A stretch of DNA of 64,000 nt from Morinoia aosen (lineage: Eukaryota > Arthropoda > Malacostraca > Amphipoda > Talitridae): NCBI GenBank assembly GCA_030386875.1, contig CM059564.1, positions 65,205,936 through 65,269,935 on the forward strand, written 5' to 3'. This document shows positions 60,307 through 64,000 of this stretch, piece after piece; position 1 is the stretch's first letter, and every line of letters begins with the position of its first letter. The position numbers were made by a program, and so were the translations under genes. Under the pieces are notes generated by a model that saw only the letters and a program-made list of their open reading frames with translations, had not been told where the DNA came from and searched no databases.

Positions 60307-60977
60307 TTCTGCTTCCTTAAGAATATTAGTTGCATTATTTTATTTTTGATGCGGAATATGATTTTATAAGTTAAAGATAAATTTACCCATAAAGTGGAGT
60401 GTTTTACTTCACTTATTTTTCTATTGCCATTGTTTCACACAATAAATAATCTAGTTTTTTTCAGATGTTATATGCAGTTATAGCAAAGAATTTTTGTTAA
60501 AGATTTTCATTTATATTCATACTATATCATAGGCACTCTATTTTTCATGACTTATTTTTTAATAAATTTATCCGGCATTGTTGCGCATATGGACAAATTT
60601 CCGAATAAAAGATCAATGTACTGTTTTGAGCGATAATTTCTTTTTCCTGTCTATCACAACAACAATCCCATAAACAAAATTATTTCCACTTACCTCAAGG
60701 TGAGCAGAAGTTTTGTTGGCGGATCAATGGAGCGTCGGCAGTTTGTATCAAGACCCTTCAAATTGAAATACACCTTGCCTAACAACTCGTCAAATGCAGC
60801 CGTGCTCATTCCTGCATAGCTTTCAAATTTTTTGTCGTCATTACGTAGTTGTATGTATAATGTTTTCATTACACCTCTTTCTGCACGTGCACTATTTATT
60901 GGATGAACCCATTGCCTAGATTGTTTATGTTTCCATCGTTTATACCACCAGTACATCACCACTGGATCCATGTTCAT
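58586..60977 (-). CDS. PIF/Harbinger (HARBI1-like) nuclease, first catalytic Asp lost
   Basis: Two exons, 60977-60694 and 59486-58586, join in phase with a GTAAGT donor and TTTGCAG acceptor, giving 394 residues, the normal size for HARBI1-like proteins. The N-terminal part has the family pattern WVHPINSARAERG, LRNDDKKFESYAGMSTAAF and LLLTLRYLATGESFVSL. The DDE_4 nuclease follows: GSIYGIHILVKCPSKSG (about 163-179), DVGDYGRHHDAAVF, VFIGDEAYPLLDNLLRP (Asp about 256) and SVEWAFGMMTSKF (Glu about 293). The first motif normally reads DGxH; here the Asp is Tyr (TAT for GAT), so cleavage activity should be lost. The last motif has Trp where family members usually have Arg after the Glu. The frame is otherwise intact. 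It may be a recently dead transposase or a co-opted, non-catalytic protein. Confidence 0.85.
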
Positions 60978-63774
60978 AGATAATTATGCAGTGTAATGGC
61001 TAGACCACTACTAATTTATGTGAAGTTTATATCTAAGTTATGTTTTGTTTCTGAGAAAAATGTTCAAGAAGCTAGGCATGATTAAAAGTGTAATAATGTT
61101 AATTGATTGTTTTTATTTTTACAGAAAGAAAGTAAATTCATAATAAGTCACTTAAAAATGTTTGGTAAAGAGTTAATGAAAATTCCTCTAAAAATAATAA
61201 AAATTAATATATATATATATATATATGGTCACTAAACAAAGGGACGCGCACCACGGTTGCATCTTTTGAGTTCAAGCTCCAAAGGGTAAGAATGAATTTG
61301 TGTAATTGCGATGATACGCGATAATCGAGATAACATGTGATAATTAATATGTAATGTGTTTATATCCACTAGAGTTGGAGTTCAAGGTAAATACGTTTAT
61401 AATTGCATCGAGTCATGCGTTGAAAATTATAAGGAATAGTGGACTGCTGTGAATTAAAGTAGAGGCTGTGAAACACGTACATATTGATATATTGAAGATA
61501 AGATGTGCTTTGTACTTTCTTGTAAATTAAATTAAACTCTGTAATGTAATATGGTTTGATAGTTTGGTGTAATTGAGAGGTAGCTCATGGAGATTAAAGA
61601 CGATAGATGAGTATTGAGAATTTTTTCGTAGCATAGCACGATTGACCAGGTTTATACGTAAATACCAGTAGATGTGTATTATCAAAAGATATATGATCTT
61701 GTCTGTAGTAACTTTGATGGTATGAATATGTGTAAGATGTAAAAAACTATATGCATCGGACGCATTTATTGGACAGCTGAATTTATGACACCCTGATATC
61801 CAGGGAAGGTTCTGGTGCATCACCTGGACGCAGTGGCTTGGCCGGTTAAAAGACTTGAGGCTGTGGCCAATTGCACAGATTAAGCCGAGAGGATTCAGAT
61901 CAAGGAGTACCACCGATCTACATCTGGCGTCCAGGGCCTGTGGGCAGTTCATAGATCTCAGAGGACCCCGGGAACAGAACTCTTGTCTGGAGCCCATCGT
62001 TGGTGTCCTAGAATTATGTCATCGTCAATGAAGTGTTCAATGTTTGTAAAATAATGTTAAAGTACACTGAAGCTGTAAGGCTGGTGTAGTAGGCTGTAAT
62101 ATCAATACCTGTGTCCTAACGTTCAACGAGTATTTATAGCCAAAAGTGGCCTAGCCACCGCTGTGATGTTTCCTTCCACGACAACAACCTAGTTCACAGC
62201 TAAATCGTATGCCTGTGCTATAAGTAATAATGTAACCGTTAATATCTTTATTGTTGCCTGGTCACGTGCTTTAAACGTATGTTTTGATATTGTGTTAGGC
62301 TTGCGTGCAAAACTATGTATGGAATAGATAATAAGTGTAATAGCTATGCCTTATGAGTTTTGCATGTCTTTCGAATGGTAATTCAAATGAAAATAAAGAA
62401 AAAAACAGTGTCAGTCAGCGATTCTTGGATGTGTATCATTATCACATGTATTAAGTGTAGGGTGATCAGCGGAGGCCAGCAAGAGAGACAAGTCCGCGCA
62501 ATCATATTGACCTGCGGCACACGATGTGAATCCCCTGTAAGATCCAGCCATAATGTGCGTGGGATGGTGTAGAGTTATGTATTACGGTGAGTGTCGTGAA
62601 ACTTTAGTACCTCCCACTACAGCGGTCACACAAATTTGTACACATAAAATTTCCCGCCGTGCACCTCATCAGCTGTTGAGCACTGCAAAGCAGGTCTCAA
62701 GTTGTTGCCAGATACAAGATGTTTATTGGGTTTTTGAGCAATACGAGTGGCTTCAGTTGGCGCTACTGATGTAATGCGTCGGATACAACGCGATGAGCTT
62801 TGTTTTCGTGCAATGTCCTATCTATAGCACTGCCTCAGTTGACAAGCAGCCTAAATCAAAGCTTAAAAGCACAACAATAATTATAAGAAAACATTATTTA
62901 TATTCCTTGTGTCGCAATACCACTGTTCATCTTGATGAAGAATTAGGTACAAATATATTTTTCTCTAGGAATGAAAAACAGCAGAAATGTTTTCATGAGT
63001 AAGTTTAAAACAGAAGTACTGTAGTGTTAAAAGTTAGAAAACAGTATGTTTCCAATGGAATATACATAAAAAATATAATGCCAGCATTTATTTTTAAAAA
63101 TCATGTCATAGCTGTACTGACGTTTGAACAACTCACAATACATCAAATATCACTGGCACATCTATATAATGACTACCTACACAGTTAATCATAAAGAGCT
63201 GGTGTACAAAAATATGGTGGACATAAATGATTGAGGCAGTAAACAAAGGATTCAGTAATTCTTGACTTACTTTCAGTATATACAGATATACAAGAACTGA
63301 AATTCATAAGTGCTTTAATCAGTGATACCACTTTTTTTCTCAAACCAGATTTAGAATCACACATGTGTGACTGCTACTACCGATGTCTCTTTACTCCTGT
63401 TGATCCCATGCAAAACTCACTGAGGGGAAGAGATCACCACTAGTGCAGTAAAGTCATTCTGACATCCATATAGTAATTCAATATAATGAGGAATTTACCA
63501 TCAGCCTTACAACAATATCTCCTATTCTTGTTTTCAAACACCAGGTAGGTACAAATTTTCCAAGCTCTTCTCTCTTAAGAGTGAGTTTTAGATGCAACTT
63601 TTACAATAAGATTCGAATGAAGTCATAGAATTGATAGTCTTATGAAAGCACAGATATATTAAAACAATAAACCTATGAAGCTCAGATTTTGTTACTTGAG
63701 CTTTATATAAACAGAAAATTAAAATTAAAATCTAAGACTACTATTTCAACTATTAATTGTTGCAGCTGTGTTTG
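60978..63774. other. unannotated region
   Basis: No gene was recognised. A (TA)n tract lies at 61208-61228. The part 61790-62010 is GC-richer and carries a 156-codon minus-strand frame without family resemblance. A second GC-richer patch is at 62460-62780. These could belong to an unrecognised repeat or an untranslated transcript. Confidence 0.4.
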
Positions 63775-64000
63775 ATCTATTGCGATCAAGATAACAGAGC
63801 ATGTGTGAGAGTAGGGAATGAGGTGAGTGGTTCCCAGTTATGACAGGTGTGAGACAGGGTTGTGTCATGTTGCCGTGGTTGTTCAATTTGTTTACGGATG
63901 GTGGGGTGAGAGAAGTGAATGCCCGAGTGTTCGGAAAAGGTGCGCAGTTGGTGGGACAAAATGGTATGTACTTGGAAGTGTGTCAGCTGTTGTTTGCAGA
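63775..64000 (+). mobile_element. RTE-like LINE reverse transcriptase fragment (runs off the right edge)
   Basis: The plus strand reads ACVRVGNE, then EWFPVMTGVRQGCVMLPWLF, REVNARVFGKGAQLVG and CQLLFAD. These are the fingers-palm blocks of a non-LTR reverse transcriptase leading into the FADD box at the window end. A one-base frame change separates the first block from the second, so this copy is probably decayed. This GVRQGCVMSPWLFN form is common in arthropod genomes. Confidence 0.82.

Larger units (their letters stand above)
58277..60977. mobile_element. PIF/Harbinger element (coding span)
   Basis: The two genes that define the superfamily are both here: a DDE nuclease on the minus strand and a MADF-domain partner on the plus strand. 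Their exons interlock. I could not find the terminal inverted repeats or target duplication, so the outer limits are unknown and only the coding span is given. Confidence 0.75.

Noticed and set aside
61527-61997. 156-codon minus-strand frame
   Set aside because: No recognisable motif, odd composition and no splice support.
61800-62560. Possible decayed retroelement terminal repeat
   Set aside because: Neither paired repeats nor a matching coding region were seen, so no such element is called.

Overview
This window looks like animal nuclear DNA, most likely from an arthropod and perhaps a crustacean. It is AT-rich, its genes are split into short exons by GT-AG introns, and it is full of mariner, PIF/Harbinger, LINE, SINE and MITE copies. 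The assignment to Arthropoda is inference from the repeat types and gene structures. I saw no bacterial, organellar or CRISPR features and recognised no retroviral, LTR or Polinton-like element.

Layout. 1-957: a shortened mariner. 1.9-14.7 kb, minus strand: the 5' part of a CEP290 gene (10 exons, running off the left edge), with a 54-bp x 27 minisatellite in one intron. 15.9-22.8 kb, plus strand: a complete five-exon METTL24-like membrane-anchored methyltransferase gene, divergent from CEP290. 22.8-29.3 kb: no host gene, but several LINE fragments, three tRNA-derived SINEs and microsatellites. 29.3-37.3 kb: a dense, nested cluster of foldback elements, MITEs and TTAA-flanked elements. 37.9-46.6 kb, plus strand: a complete nine-exon ZNF622 (REI1-like) gene. 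47.6-56.8 kb, minus strand: a complete five-exon XRCC4 gene with a very long disordered tail, convergent with ZNF622. 58.3-61.0 kb: a PIF/Harbinger element whose nuclease and MADF genes lie on opposite strands with interlocking exons. 61-63.8 kb: nothing recognised. 63.8-64 kb: part of an RTE-like LINE.

The host genes are unrelated housekeeping functions: cilium transition zone (CEP290), a putative methyltransferase, 60S ribosome maturation (ZNF622) and DNA end joining (XRCC4). They do not form a pathway. Exon calls rest on splice sites I could read, on reading phase across introns and on remembered family sequences. No alignment or transcript search was possible.

The most unusual items are the interlocked Harbinger gene pair, in which the nuclease reads intact but has lost its first catalytic Asp while its MADF partner is broken; a probable frame-shifting cassette exon in the METTL24-like gene; a family of long-armed foldback elements; and a 345-360 bp retroposed repeat with clear target-site duplications but no pol III promoter that I could see.
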